Positions 1-11,507 of a stretch of DNA of 64,000 nt are shown piece by piece (position 1 is the stretch's first letter; each line of letters starts with the position of its first letter). The stretch spans positions 62,001 through 126,000 of the forward strand of contig JAFEMH010004904.1 in NCBI GenBank assembly GCA_022495995.1. Direction: 5' to 3'. Source of the DNA: Adenophora triphylla var. japonica. Taxonomy: Eukaryota > Streptophyta > Magnoliopsida > Asterales > Campanulaceae. A program made the translations under genes and the position numbers. The notes beneath the pieces are model-generated. The model was given only the letters and a program-made list of their open reading frames with translations, was not told the origin of the DNA and searched no databases.

Positions 1-1424
1 TTCCCCAAAACCAAAACAACGACCGATCTCTGTTCTCCCCAGAAATCCGCTTTCTCTCTCTCTCTCTCTCTCTATTCACCGTCGCAGCCTCGCCAATCAA
101 CTCCGATCGACGCCCACCGATTGCATCATCCTTCAACGACGCCAAACACAACAACAACCGCCCATCACCGGTTTTCTCCCTCTCTCTCAGCCACGGCCAT
201 AGCCTTCTTCTCACCTCAATCATCCCTAAGCCATTCACCACCACCACTCCCCAACAACGCCGAACACAGCCACCACTGCTTCACCTTTCCTCTCAATTCG
301 CCCCAAGTCTGACGACAATTTCTTCCCCTGTCACAGACGCTGAAACCTCACAGCCAGTTCAATCTGAGTTTTGAATTGTTTCCGGAGCTGATTAGAAGAC
401 TCTCTATACCGACGTGGTATAGAGAGTGTGGACTACAAGGGTAACGAATCTCTTCCATCCATATCTCTCTCATATTTGCCATTTACTTGCTTCATTGCAA
501 TTACTGTTCCTTGGACTTGATAATTGGGCTCCATCCGCCTTCAATTATCAAGTCCCAACTGCCATCTCTCTGTTTAATTTGCTTGGTTTGGTATAATTGA
601 TATTCATGATGTGATTTCGTTGGATTTGTTGCTTATTGGCCAAGAGAGTGTGGATCTCCCTATATCCACATCCCCTTGGTCAATTTATTGTGAATTCATT
701 GATTTCTGAGTTGTTTGGGTGTTGTTGTTTGATTTAAATCGTTCTTTGTTGGATCTGTTGTTCAAATTGTAAAGTCTCTGCAGATGGCCAGGTTATGTCA
801 CGCGACACTATAGGTCTTATCCGTCCTTTGTAGCGCGACATAACGTGTCCTATGCAAAGATTGCCTTTTCATTTGTAAGTTGTTCATCTAGTTTGTTTGT
901 CACTCAAGATAGAGTGTGGATCTCTCCATATCCACATTCACTTGGAGTGTTTGGGTAGATCTCAGTCCATCCTGTGCGTAATGATGTAAAGCCTCTGCAA
1001 AGTGTCTTGTAGTGTCACGCGACACAAATGACCCATCAGGTCCTGTGTCACGCGACACAACGAGCCCTCTGCAGCAAGTTCAGTTTCAGTTGTAAATTTT
1101 ATTCTTCCTCATTGTAAGTGGGATGTGGCCTCCCAGAATAAATGGCTCACAAGTTGTATTTCCCTTTGTTGAGCAATAAACTAAAGCATTAACATGCATT
1201 TTATACATATATTGTCATACACATTTCGCACACACATGTGGATGATTTGAATGTTGAACATAGAAAGACTCGTCCACGAAAGAGGCGTGTTGGGTGAACT
1301 CTCGATTCTTCCCAACACGTAACCTGACCCGCGGACCCATTTTCTCATTTCAAAAAGGTTTTCAATGTTTCCTTAAAAACGGAGTGGCGACTCCTATTTT
1401 TATTTTTTGGCGAGCGTTCATTCA
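1..1424 (+). repeat. 5' LTR of E1 (start outside window)
   Basis: Nearly identical to 7520-8932, ending in the same ATTCA. It carries CG palindromes TGTCACGCGACA at 796-807, 1013-1024 and 1046-1057, plus a half copy near 831. Small differences from the 3' copy are single substitutions and short indels, suggesting a fairly recent insertion. A GTGGCGACTCC word at 1384-1394 resembles the start of the PBS 41 bp further on. Confidence 0.9.
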
Positions 1425-1443
1425 GTGGCGACTCCGCTGGGGA
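1425..1443 (+). other. Primer binding site candidate of E1
   Basis: TGGCGACTCCGCTGGGGA starts one base after the terminal CA of the LTR. It begins with TGG, as expected for the complement of a tRNA CCA end. The same word lies in the matching place in E2 (57888-57906, minus strand). I do not assign the tRNA. Confidence 0.7.
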
Positions 1444-2579
1444 CTAGAAACTTGGTTTTCAAAAGTGGGTCAAACTTTCGTGTTTGTTCAACGTTCATTT
1501 CATTCATTTGTGTGTGCTTTGTTTGTGACACTATATGTGTTGTTTTCATCTTATGTGCTTTGTTTTATTCCGTTCCCTCCTTGTGTCCCATCTTTGTTGT
1601 CTGTGTTTGCTGATGCTTGGGGCTGAGATTTTGTGTTATGCTTGGAGGCTGGGGCTGGCTCTGGTTATTAATTCAGATTTTGGATGTTTGTTTCCTTCTG
1701 TCACGCGACATAACATGCCCTCCATGTCCTGTGTAGTGCGACAGAAGTGACCATTTTGCAGGTGTTGGACTTTGGTGCATGTTGTGATTGTGGGGCAGTC
1801 CCCCATGACCAAATTGTTGATCCTTGATTATTATTGCTCTGTGGGGGTGTGTGTGAGTTGTTTTCCTTTTCTTTCCCCCTTTTCAAATAAAAAAAATATA
1901 ATAAAAAAAATAAAATCATTTTCATAAATAAAAGAACATAGTCATCCACACACTACTTCACATTGATCTAGAACCCTCGGGTGCGATTGACGGCATCGCG
2001 GACGGCCATGAATTTCGCCTACGCTTGAGCGCCTAATGTCAAACCCATCCTCCTAGCGCGTTATAGGTGGCGCCACACTTTTAACCTTATCCAAAACGGT
2101 TGGTTTTTGACACGCCATTTTCAAAATACACTAAAATGAATTGTTTCAAAAATTTTAATAGACTTTCATACCTATTTCAAAACCTAGCACGTGTGGGCAT
2201 GTTGCCATCGCAACATGATTTCACGAAAGGACATGTCGTTCCCGCGTCATGTTCTAACGAGAGATCATGTCGCTTTGTCAACGTGCACCGACGAGAGGTC
2301 ATACCGGATTTTTCCTTGAAATTCTTCAGGAATACCCGTTATGCTGCCCAAATTTCTCCAGAAATTGGGGCTGCTCGTCCGTCCCATAATTGCTTTGGTT
2401 TTATTTAGGTACTATTGCCTATTATTAATTTTGAATCAATACATTTGGTGTGTTTTTGGATGATGTGTCCATAGGTTCCCCCGAGGTTTTAGACTGCGAG
2501 AATAAAGGGTTAGCCTTTCCCAACTGTTCATAGGACTTAAAAGACATCGATTTTTACTTGAACACTAATAAGATGTTGC
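1444..2579 (+). other. E1 leader region, no gene
   Basis: Untranslated leader shared with E2 (57148-57887, minus). Homologous stretches include the part around 1970-2100 and the GACATGTC-rich part around 2190-2330. A TGTCACGCGACA palindrome lies at 1699-1710, with a decayed partner near 1736. A/T-rich low-complexity sequence runs about 1880-1925. No coding potential seen. Confidence 0.6.
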
Positions 2580-2968
2580 ATGAGTCCATCTCCTTCCGTT
2601 CTCTTCCCTCTCCCATACCATCTTAGAGTTCTCTATCCTCCGCCTTATACACGCTCTCACCTCTTCACCTCCGCAAGGCTACGGCAAGTTGGGTGGGTGC
2701 TCCTGTTCCCGGCGTTCATTGGTCCATATTCCCGAGACGAAAGCAGTTCAAGTGCCCGAGTGATCATCCATATGATTCAGAATCCAAAATGCTCGGTGCA
2801 GAGAAGATTATGGCCCACCAGTCTGGAGGTTCGCAGCCCATCAGTTCGCAGAGTACAAAGGTTGTGTCCATCGAAAAGTGGCGAGCTACCCTTGAAGCCA
2901 TTTTTCCTCGCGAGAGGGAGGCCTGGTTGCTTGTTCAGATTGCTCAAGCTAAAGAAGACGACTTATGA
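2580..2968 (+). pseudogene. gag remnant of E1
   Basis: The reading frame around 2693-2968 contains KWRATLEAIF...LLVQIAQAKEDD. This lines up with AELQAALEAA...LLAQIAKAREEE in the better preserved gag N-terminal region of E2 (56561-55875, minus). The frame stops soon after, and no zinc knuckle or capsid domain follows. It would be the N-terminal piece of a Tat-type gag. Position between leader and internal repeats agrees with E2. Confidence 0.5.
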
Positions 2969-3778
2969 ATGACAGAAAGATTGAGAAGGGTCCTCGCCCC
3001 ATCGCTGTCAACAATGCTCTTCCTCCCATCCGAAGTTGATGCAGTCGATCAGTCCTCGTAGGATCTAGAATGTCCGTTATCGGAAATGAGTCTGTCGAGT
3101 CCACGTTGGACCAGTTTTTTCTTTGCAGTGATAAAAATCTTTGTTTCTATTCTTGCTAGACTCGAGGCACCACTTGCACACCCATGTTACACTCAGTTGA
3201 AATGGTCTTATTCCAAATGATCACTTGTGCTGCTCACGACTAATGCTTTGAAATGGATAATGTTTAAATTGATCGGAGTGAGAAAATCGACTGACATCCT
3301 TCTCAAATTGGGGCTCACCACCACCCCATCTTGCATCCCATATGCTCACACCCCTTTCATCATCCTCGTCGTCGCTCAAAGAATTTGCATGGATCTTCCT
3401 CAAAGTAAGCTTAAGCAAGCAAGGAAGACTCAATCTCGTTCGGATCATCCGGTAGGGACTGCGGTTGAAACCTTTCACCCCTAGGGAAACCATTACCTCA
3501 CCCTAGGGACTGCGGTTGAAACCTTTCAAGAACGACGGAAAGCAATGATCAATCCTGGGGACTAGCTGAAATTCTCCTCTCTCTCAAAAAAAAAAAGAGA
3601 GACAAAAATACAAAAAAAGAAGAGAGTAAAAAAAAAAGAGAAAAGAAAGAGAGCCTAGTCCCCAGCGATCCTCTCAAAAGCAAAAGTCAAAGGATCCGAT
3701 CGTTACTCAAGAGGAGTCTCAGAGTGAATAAAGAGACAGCACGGATGTCCCTCACCACTACCTCAACCAACTCTGGCC

Positions 3779-4085
3779 ATCCTCTCAATCTTAGAGGATA
3801 TTCCCACTACCTTGACCAATTCCAAGCCATCCTCTCGATTTTAGAGGATATTCCCATCACCGAAACCAATCCCAAGCCGTCCTCTCGATATTAGAGGATA
3901 TTCCCATTACCGTTACCCTTACTTTTGGCCAAAGCCAAGATTGACCTCTCATCCTTAGAGGCATTGAAGATGCAATCATGGATTCCTTCACCATAGAAAT
4001 CCCAAACACACCCCCAAAAGCCAACCTCTCATGTTTAGAGGTTCAGTCAGCAAAAAGCCCAGCCGACCTCTCACCTTAAGAGGTC
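3779..4085 (+). other. Array of six 7-7-7 hairpins
   Basis: Six units at 3779-3799, 3829-3849, 3879-3899, 3943-3963, 4023-4043 and 4065-4085 each read stem (7), loop (7), stem (7). The core is CCTCT...AGAGG. Outer stem bases change together: AT/AT, GT/AT (wobble), AA/TT, GA/TC. The fourth unit pairs only over the inner five bases. The first three units sit in a roughly 50-bp tandem repeat. The same array occurs in E2 (54222-54437, minus), where one stem is GT/AC. It is noncoding and of unknown role. Confidence 0.7.
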
Positions 4086-5641
4086 ATGATGTCCTAAATC
4101 ACCCGATAGCCGATCAAAGCCCGAAACCCAGTCGCAGTTCCTACTGGATAACAGTTTCAGACCAACAAGCGAAGATTGTGCAAATTCCATCCGTTCGTTC
4201 GATGTTTCATGTGAGCATATTTCGTTTCTCCTCCGCAAACACTTGCCGTGGACGTCCCACTGGGGCTTCACATCCGTGTCTCCCATCGACACTCCAAGAG
4301 GACATATTTTCAATGCTCAAAATCCTCAAAGGTCCTCAGATCCTCGAATTCCAACGTTCATTCTCTTCATTCGGGATAAGCCCGAACTACGGCGACCAGA
4401 GCTCCTCCCATGGAGGGGAACGTAGGCAACCATAACTGGTCCGTTCGAAATCACAAACAGATCTCAGAAAATACGGTCTCCTCAAGGACCATTCCCATGC
4501 ACTTTCCATCCTTCGGAGTTTGATTCTCGATATCAGTGGGTTTTCTCCTCATGATTAATTGAAATATTTGTTCATATCTGCTTTGGCGGTTGACTAACCC
4601 GAACATCAATAAAGGGTTTTAAGCAGCTTTGTGATCATCACGAATAAGACAAGTTTTCAAGTGTCTCGACAAGTCTTCTCTTTCTACATCATAGGAAGAT
4701 AGAGCCAAACACTGTTTTCGGTCAGCAGGGGCTTCCATACACTTTTCCACACCTTGTGATGCTTATACTCTCCCAAAAGAGTTAAACCCAAAAGCGAGAG
4801 TGTCATACACGAATTCGGGATCTATCCCCACCTTCGAAAGATGTGCCCCTGCACGTAAGCATTTCCGAGTCTTGTCCAACGACTGGTTGACTGCGGTTTG
4901 AAATGATGAGTTGCCCCTTTGGCCACAAGATGACTCTATCTGCGATAAGGCTGCATGGAATTTCCTCGAGCTGGGGCTTTGGTTAAGATATTCCTCAGGC
5001 TCTCCTTACCAGACTTCCCTCCAGGTTCGCTTTGCACTATCAACTGGGGCTTCGCCAAATCGGGATCATTCTCTGCACATTCTCTGCTGCTTGCCTCCTC
5101 GGGTGCGTGACACACTTTGTTCTCATCAGCAACAACCAACCTACTGCAACCAGTACTCCCGGTAGCATCCCCGACTTGCCTAGGCTGCACCATATCACCA
5201 TCACTCATACATTTTCCCACCTCATGGGAGAGGGTCCACCTCATTATAAACACTTTCGTTCCATACACAATCCATCATAGCACAACTGCTACATACATAT
5301 CCGCTCATCCAGCCGTGCAAAATCCTCACTTCCTTTCCATCCCCAGCTGAGAGGGACTTGTGCAACAAAATATTAATAATGCATAAACAAAAGGTCCAAT
5401 AAAATGCAGAGTGCCTAGTGTGTTGTGTTTTTCCCCTGCAGGGTACAATAATCAAGTGATCATAATCTGATCATAGGAGTTGTTCCTCAATCACAATCTG
5501 GACAAGGATTTCAAATCCTGCATGTGGCATGTTCTGACCTCATCATCTTCATCAGTCTTGTTATCTTCGGATTCATCAAAAGAGCCTCAGCTGCCCAGTC
5601 TCCAAGCATTGCTCGTCAAAAGGAGTTTCAGATGCCCATCA
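4086..5641 (+). other. E1 internal region, no convincing gene
   Basis: About 4140-4900 matches the E2 region 53340-54180 (minus) and is therefore an inherited internal segment. The motif around 5405-5455 (pyrimidine run, then TACAATAATCA) also appears near 49930 and 63850 in E2 and E3. Reading frames here are short, mutually overlapping and not conserved as protein. The antisense PMD gene that E2 has in this interval is absent. Confidence 0.5.
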
Positions 5642-6640
5642 GATTAAGCAAATTGCCCGTGTTGGACGGAAGGATTATCATTTCCCGTGTTGGACGGAAG
5701 GATTATCATTTCCCGTGTTGGACGGAAGGATTATAATTTCCCGTGTTGGGCGCAAGGATTATCATTTCTTGTGATTGGATGGAAGGATTATAATTTCCCG
5801 TGTTGGACGGAAGGATTATCATTTCCCGTGTCGGACGGAAGGTTCATTATCAGTTCCCGTGTCTGACGAAATGTTCATTATCAGTTCCCGTGTTGGACGG
5901 AAGGATTCATTATCAGTTCCCGTGTCGGACGGAAGGTTCATTACCAGTTCCCGTGTCGAACGGAAGGTTCACCAATATCCCGTATCGGACGGAAGGTTCA
6001 TTTTCAGTTCCCGTGTTGGACGGAAGGATTCATTATCAGTTCCCGTGTCCGACGGAAGATTCACCAAATTCCCGTGTCGGACGGAAGGTGCATTTTAAAT
6101 TGCCCGTGTTGGATGGAGGATCACCAATTGCCCGTGTTGGACGGAGGATTACCATAAATTGCCCGTGTTGGACGGAAGCTTATCACTAATTACCCGTGTT
6201 GGACGAAGGATTATCATTGCCCGTGTTGGACGGAAGATTATTGTCAAAATGCCCGTGTTGGACGGAAGAATCATCATCAAGATTCCCGTGTTGGATGGTG
6301 AATCACCATCAAATCCCGTGTTGGACGGAGGTTCCCCATCAAGAGGTTCCCCATCAAGTGCCCGTGTTGGACGGAAGATCACCAATTCCTGTGTTGGACG
6401 GAGGCTTATCATCAACTCCCGTGTTGGACGGAAGATCATCGTCAAAGGCCCGTGTTGGACAGAAGTCTCATCATTAATATCCCGTGTTGGACGGAGGTTT
6501 CATCATAAATGTCCCGGAAATTCATCATCAGTTCCCGTGTCGGATGGAAAAGCATTACCAAATGCCCGTGTTGGACAGAAAATCAACAAAAGCCTGTGTT
6601 GGACGGAGACTTATCATCAGCAAATGCCCTTGTCAGACAG
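5642..6640 (+). repeat. 3' tandem repeats of E1 (CCCGTGTTGGACGGAAG unit)
   Basis: About 1 kb of degenerate repeats of 26-36 bp with the core CCCGTGTTGGACGGAAG, roughly 35 copies by eye. It lies just upstream of the polypurine tract and 3' LTR. E2 and E3 have unrelated monomers in the same place. Such variable 3' untranslated repeats are known for Tat/Ogre-type elements and can seed satellites. The open frames running through it are periodic by-products of the repeat. Confidence 0.92.
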
Positions 6641-6903
6641 CCGTAGCATTAGTCCCTCCGGCAGCTACAGGTAAACACAGCAAAGGTATGAAAGCATATC
6701 TCTACTATTTCTTGTTCCTTGTCAGTTTCGTTTCCGAACTACGATTTGGCTTGATTCCCTCCAGGGATACGTAGGAATTCTTTCTCCAAAGGTCCAGCCA
6801 ACCGATCTCACCTAATCATTTTCCAGCCATCCGCCATATCCCCCAGCCGCTCATTGGGATTGGGTCCTTTTTATCGACAACCTCACTTCTTCCATAAGTG
6901 ACG

Positions 6904-6917
6904 TTGCCGAGGGACTC
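6904..6917 (+). other. Polypurine tract region of E1
   Basis: Purine-rich CCGAGGGACTC directly precedes the TG that starts the 3' LTR. The matching site in E2 and E3 reads CGAGGGGCTC. It would prime plus-strand synthesis. Confidence 0.5.
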
Positions 6918-7150
6918 TGTGAGTACGCCAATCCAATTCGCGACCCCTTTTAGGTGCATTTTAATATGATAAAATTGCACTAGGAGCGTTTTGGTAAATT
7001 CCCGGTCCATTCCGAGACTTTCGGGAGCTTTTTATGAGTTTCTCGCTAAGAAAGGACCTACAAGAAATTATTGGCTTTGGACCTTTAAAGAATTAGCCCG
7101 GAATGTTCCAGAACCAGTTGCTGGCGCAATAAATGGTTATTGACACGTTA

Positions 7151-7261
7151 TGTCACGCGACAACTTGAGCCATGGAAAAGCGGAGCAGGAAGTCGTACGA
7201 CATGTTAAAGCATTTTTCCCAATCATCTTTAAATAAGATTTTTTTCATTTTGTAAAAGGAG

Positions 7262-7319
<58 letters not shown>

Positions 7320-7325
7320 AAATGC
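7151..7325 (+). promoter_or_regulatory. E1 LTR promoter: palindrome pair, CT tract, TATA
   Basis: TGTCACGCGACA (7151-7162) and GTCGTACGAC (7192-7201) lie upstream of a (CT)n tract and a TATA-like CTTTAAATG at about 7316. The order palindrome pair then TATA recurs in the E2 and E3 LTRs, a Copia LTR and the PMD-A promoter. Function is inferred. Confidence 0.5.
7264..7316 (+). repeat. (CT)n microsatellite
   Basis: About 26 uninterrupted CT units inside the E1 3' LTR, between the palindrome pair and the TATA-like box. Confidence 0.97.
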
Positions 7326-8932
7326 AGTCACGCCCACACCCTTTCTCTCACTAAACGCAAACAAGCCTTTCTCTCTCTACTCTCTCACTAACCGCAAAGA
7401 TCAGAGCTCCCTCTCAAATGGCGTCCTCACCACCACCTAGCTCTCTCTCTCCCTAATCGTATCCCTCACCTTCCTCTATTTCCTTACCTTCAATTACAAG
7501 GGCCCATCACCAATCTGATTTCCCCAAAACCAAAACAACGACCGATCTCTGTTCTCCCCAGAAATCCACTTTCTCTCTCTCTCTATTCACCGTCGTAGCC
7601 TCGCCAATCAACTCCGATCGACGCCCATCGGTTGCATCATCCTTCAACGATGCCAAACACAACAACAATCGCCCATCACCGGTTCGCTCCCTCTCTCTCA
7701 GCCACGGTCATAGCCTTCTTCTCACCTCAATCATGCCTAAGCCGTTCACCACCACCACTCCCCAACAACGCCGAACACAACCACCACCGCTTCACCGTTC
7801 CTCTCAATTCGCCCCAAGTCCGACGACAATTTCTTCCCCTGTCATAGACGCTGAAACCTCACAGCCAGTTCAATCTGAGTTTTGAATTGTTTCGGAGCTG
7901 ATTAGAAGACTCTCTATACCGATGTGGTATAGAGAGTGTGGACTACAAGGGTAACGAATCTCTTCCATCCATATCTCTCTCATATTTGCCATTTACTTGC
8001 TTCATTGCAATTACTGTTCCTTGGACTTGATAATTGGGCTCCATCCGCCTTCAATTATCAAGTCCCAACTGCCATCTCTCTGTTTAATTTGCTTGGTTTG
8101 GTATAATTGATATTCATGATGTGATTTTGTTGGATTTGTTGCTTATTGGCCAAGGGAGTGTGGATCTCCCTATATCCACATCCCCTTGGTCAATTTACTG
8201 TGAATTCATTGATTTCTGAGTTGTTTGTGTTGTTGTTTGATTTAAATCGTTCTCTGTTGGATCTGTTGTTCAAATTGTAAAGTCTCTGCAGATGGCCAGG
8301 TTATGTCACGCGACACTATATGTCTCATCCGTCCTGTGTAGCGCGACATAACGTGTCCTATGCAGAGATTGCCTTTTCATTTGTAAGTTGTTAATCCAGT
8401 TTGCTTGTCACTCAAGATAGAGTGTGGATCTCTCCATATCCACATTCACTTGGAGTGTTTGGGTAGATCTCAGTCCATCCTGTGCGTAATGATGTAAAGC
8501 CTCTACAAAGTGTCTTGTAGTGTCACGCGACACAAATGACCCATCAGGTCCTGTGTCACGCGACACAACGAGCCCTCTGCAGCAGGTTCAGTTTCAGTTG
8601 TAAATTTTATTCTTCCTCGTTGTAAGTGGGATGTGGCCTCCCAGAATAAATGGCTCACAAGTTGTATTTCCCTTTGTTGAGCAATAAAATAAAGCATTAA
8701 CATGCATTTTATACATATATTGTCATACACATTTCGCACACACATTTGAATGTTTTGAATGTTGAACATAGAAAGACTCGTCCACGGACGAGGCGTGTTG
8801 GGTGAACTCTCGGTTCTTCCCAACACGTAACCTGACCTCTGGACCCATTTTCTCTTTTCAAAAAGGTTTTCAATATTTCCTTAAAAACGGCGTGGCGACT
8901 CCTATTTTTATTTTTCGGCGAGCGTTCATTCA

Positions 8933-9337
8933 CGTTGAAAAGCTCTTGACGAATTGAATACTATCCATTTATATTGGTTTCTCAGTGGTCACATACTCTT
9001 GTACTTCCTTTCTGCTCCATTCTTTCTCAGATATTTTTAGCATTCTTTAAGTCCATAATTCATTCAAATTTCCTTCTAGTCCTTATACTCATAAACACTC
9101 CAAAACATCATTAAAATACTAATGCAACCAAAGGGTGTGCATTAAATAAGTCCAAAAATATATCATTTAGATGTGTATAAACACATCCATCATAATACCT
9201 CCTCTGTCCCTTTAACAATGTTACCAAAATTGAATGCGCTGTAACTAAGAAAAAAGATAGTGGAGTAGATGTTATGAGTGTTAAAATATAGTAAAAGAGA
9301 GAAAGTGAGGTTTAAAATAGTTGGTGGATTGTTATTG
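8933..9337. other. Unannotated spacer
   Basis: AT-rich flank of E1 with no open frame, repeat pair or motif that I can support. Its first bases CGTTG would be one target-site copy of E1, but the other copy is outside the window. Confidence 0.4.
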
Positions 9338-10655
9338 GGGTAAACGACAAATTGCGGTAACATACTATAGGGTTTTTTAAAATTAGTGCAATATACTACG
9401 ATTTGACATCTTAATTTAACGTACTTTACCATCTCATTTCATATAATGGAGCGTAACCTAACGACGTTAAAAAGATAACTGAAATATCAACAAAAAAAGA
9501 AAAAAAACGACACTCGTTAAATATATTTAACATTCGTTAATCTATTTAATGGGTTTAGTAGTATTTTTTCTAGCCCCTCACCCTCCTTCCATTCACCACT
9601 CATCATATAGCCGCCCACCACTACTAAATCACCGCCACATCTACCAAATAACCACCACCCTTCACCCACCACAAACAAACACAAAATCCATCATAACCAC
9701 AACCAAAATCCACCAAAACCACCACCAAATTAAAAACAAACAAAAAAAAAACCAGTAAACCCAAACCCTAATTTCAATTTCGCTTTCAATGGCGTCTCCT
9801 CCCGCGGTGCTCTCTTCTCCATCCCCTACCACCAAATTAATCATATCTCCTCAACCCTTCATCCTTCCTTCCATTCTCTGTCATCAATCTCTCTACCATC
9901 GTCGTCCCTACCTCCACCTGTCACATCAGCGCTTTCCTAACCCATCTACACCAACCAAATCCCTAACTCCAACTAAGTTGATTTCAGCCTGCACCGAAAT
10001 AGCCGCACCTGAAAGCTTACAATACACAAAAAAAGCTTTCAATATCTTCAAGAACGACAACCAACACCTTAATACTATATTTGGTTTCAATTGTTTGATT
10101 AGAGGGTATGCTTTTGCTGGGTTTTGTGATGAGGCAATTGACATGTATGTAGAACTTGTGAAGAAAGGGATTAAACTTGGCAATTTCGCATTTACGTTTG
10201 TGCTGAGGGCGTGCTCTAAGGGCATGTATATAATAGAGGGGTTCAGCTTCATGTGTCGATTGTCAAATTGGGTTTTGAAGAAGATTTGTTCGTACAAAAT
10301 TCTTTGATACATTTTCATTGCGAGTGTGGGGAGTTGGATAAAGGAAGGAAGATGTTTGATGAAATGCTTGAAAGATATGTGATGTCATGCACTAGTTTGA
10401 TTTGTGGGTATTCTAGAAGGGATCAGTTAGAGGAGGCTGTGCATTTTTATTTTTATTTTGTTTGAATTTTGGGTTCATAGGTGTTCATCCATGTTTTTTT
10501 GTAACGATTGTTATTTTATGTAACGAGTTGGTTCATTCTATTCTGTTAATAAAAATTAACATCATTTAACGGAGTTACCTTAATTGTAATGAGACTTAAA
10601 AGTATGTTACATTATGTTGTTAATTTTTAGTATGTTACCTTTAATGTAAATGGGG
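9338..10655. mobile_element. Possible foldback element carrying a PPR fragment
   Basis: GGTAACATACTA at 9356-9367 is matched in inverted orientation at 10628-10639. Both arms continue into similar AT-rich sequence with ACGTTAA or GTTAAAA words. The arm style (GGTAAC.TACTA, then ATACTTT, then TAAGGTA, then CGTTAA) resembles the arms of the long hairpin element at 60216-61206. The arms are diverged and no clear target duplication was found. If real, the PPR fragment at 9789-10465 is captured host DNA. Confidence 0.4.
9789..10465 (+). pseudogene. PPR protein gene fragment (PLS-type), frameshifted and truncated
   Basis: The N-terminal part has a Ser/Pro/His-rich leader that could be an organelle transit peptide. 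It is followed by PPR-like repeats: FNCLIRGYAFAGFCDEAIDMY, then ACSKG. After a frameshift near 10240 the next frame continues with IVKLGFEEDLFVQNSLIHF, GELDKGRKMFDEMLER and TSLICGYSRRDQLEEAVHFY. This succession is typical of plant E/DYW-class PPR proteins that bind organelle RNA. Only about 225 codons remain, against 600-900 usual, and the frame ends at 10465 in unrelated sequence. No intron is visible. It is most likely a captured fragment. Confidence 0.8.
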
Positions 10656-10965
10656 GTGTAGTACGTTCCATGAACTTGTAATTATTCCATTGTTCTTGTG
10701 AGTATAGAAGTAGATTTTGAACATTCTATTACATTTTAAACGCAAAATGAAGGATTTTGTGGGCCAAATATCAACTTTGAGGACCACTTTAAGAAATAGT
10801 AAACTTCTAGCACCAAATTAGGAAAAATATACAATTTAGGAATCAAATTATTTTTTAAATCATCTAATCACTCCTCAATTGTTGCAAGCTATATAAAAAA
10901 TAGTACATGATCAACCTCTCCTTCAAGATTTTGGACATCAATCTTAAATATATTTGTAATATATA

Positions 10966-11253
10966 CTCCCTCCGTCTCATGTTAGTTGAGACTTCTTTCC
11001 CTTTTGGGTCGTCCCACGTTAGTTGAGGCTGTCCAAAATGGCAAAGGAATCTTCACTATTTACCCCACTCATTCTCTCTCCTATTTCACTTTTACACTCA
11101 CAACATTCTCTCTCCTAACTATTCCTCCCACTCATTCTCTCTCCTATTTAATTCTTCATACTCACAACATTTTCTTTCACTTTTTCTCTCACTTACTTTT
11201 CCTTAATTGGTGTGCCCAAAAAGTTAGTCTCAACTAACGTGGGACGGAGGGAG
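10966..11253. mobile_element. Stowaway-like MITE
   Basis: Terminal inverted repeats CTCCCTCCGTCTCATGTTAG (left) and, read inward from the right end, CTCCCTCCGTCCCACGTTAG, each flanked by TA. The CTCCCTCCGT terminus with TA duplication is the signature of Stowaway (Tc1/mariner) MITEs. It is 288 bp long, has an internal duplicated CCCACTCATTCTCTCTCC block and no coding capacity. Confidence 0.95.
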
Positions 11254-11507
11254 TATACTTTAGTTGTCTTTTTTGTTCATGATGATCGATTTGAAGAACT
11301 TTTCTTACAAAATTGATGGGGTGTTGTTTACGTACTTCCTAAACTGAGAAATCAAACCCATTGGTTATCTTCTTGGGGGAATTGCACGCTTGACTCCTAT
11401 TGCTCTTAACCATTTTGTTGATCTCCTAGATGGTCTGATTTGAAAGAGTTCATGCAATTTTATTTAGATATGCTTCACGCTTGAAACAAACAGTTAAAGT
11501 TGAACAG

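Larger units (their letters stand above)
1..8932 (+). mobile_element. E1: Tat-like LTR retrotransposon without pol (5' truncated by window)
   Basis: Two long direct repeats (1-1424 and 6918-8932) flank an internal region with a primer-binding-site candidate right after the first repeat, a gag remnant, a hairpin array and a 3' tandem-repeat block. The 3' end is fixed because copy 1 continues into the PBS after the terminal CA, while copy 2 continues into unrelated sequence at 8933. No protease, RT or integrase is visible, so it must have relied on an autonomous relative. Layout, leader sequence and LTRs match E2 and E3 in this window. Placement in the Tat/Ogre group is inferred from the gag zinc-knuckle type in E2 and the variable 3' tandem repeats. 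Confidence 0.88.
6918..8932 (+). repeat. 3' LTR of E1
   Basis: Starts TGTGAGTACGCC and ends ATTCA, 2015 bp. The start is fixed by the junctions seen in E2, where the LTR edge TGTAAGTACGCC abuts host sequence. It contains a palindrome pair (7151-7162, 7192-7201), a CT microsatellite and a TATA-like CTTTAAATG, then two further palindrome pairs (8304-8349, 8521-8566). Confidence 0.9.

Noticed and set aside
1294..1750. Three overlapping frames after the E1 LTR
   Set aside because: They cross the LTR/PBS border and leader, have hydrophobic random composition, and are not preserved in the equivalent E2 region.
5775..6674. Overlapping open frames rich in VGRK/SDGRF/VLDG repeats
   Set aside because: They are the periodic translation of the E1 tandem repeat in several frames at once, with no start context or family.
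9549..9758. Pro/His/Thr-rich frame upstream of the PPR fragment
   Set aside because: Low-complexity CCA/CAC-rich leader; no domain and ends just before the PPR start.
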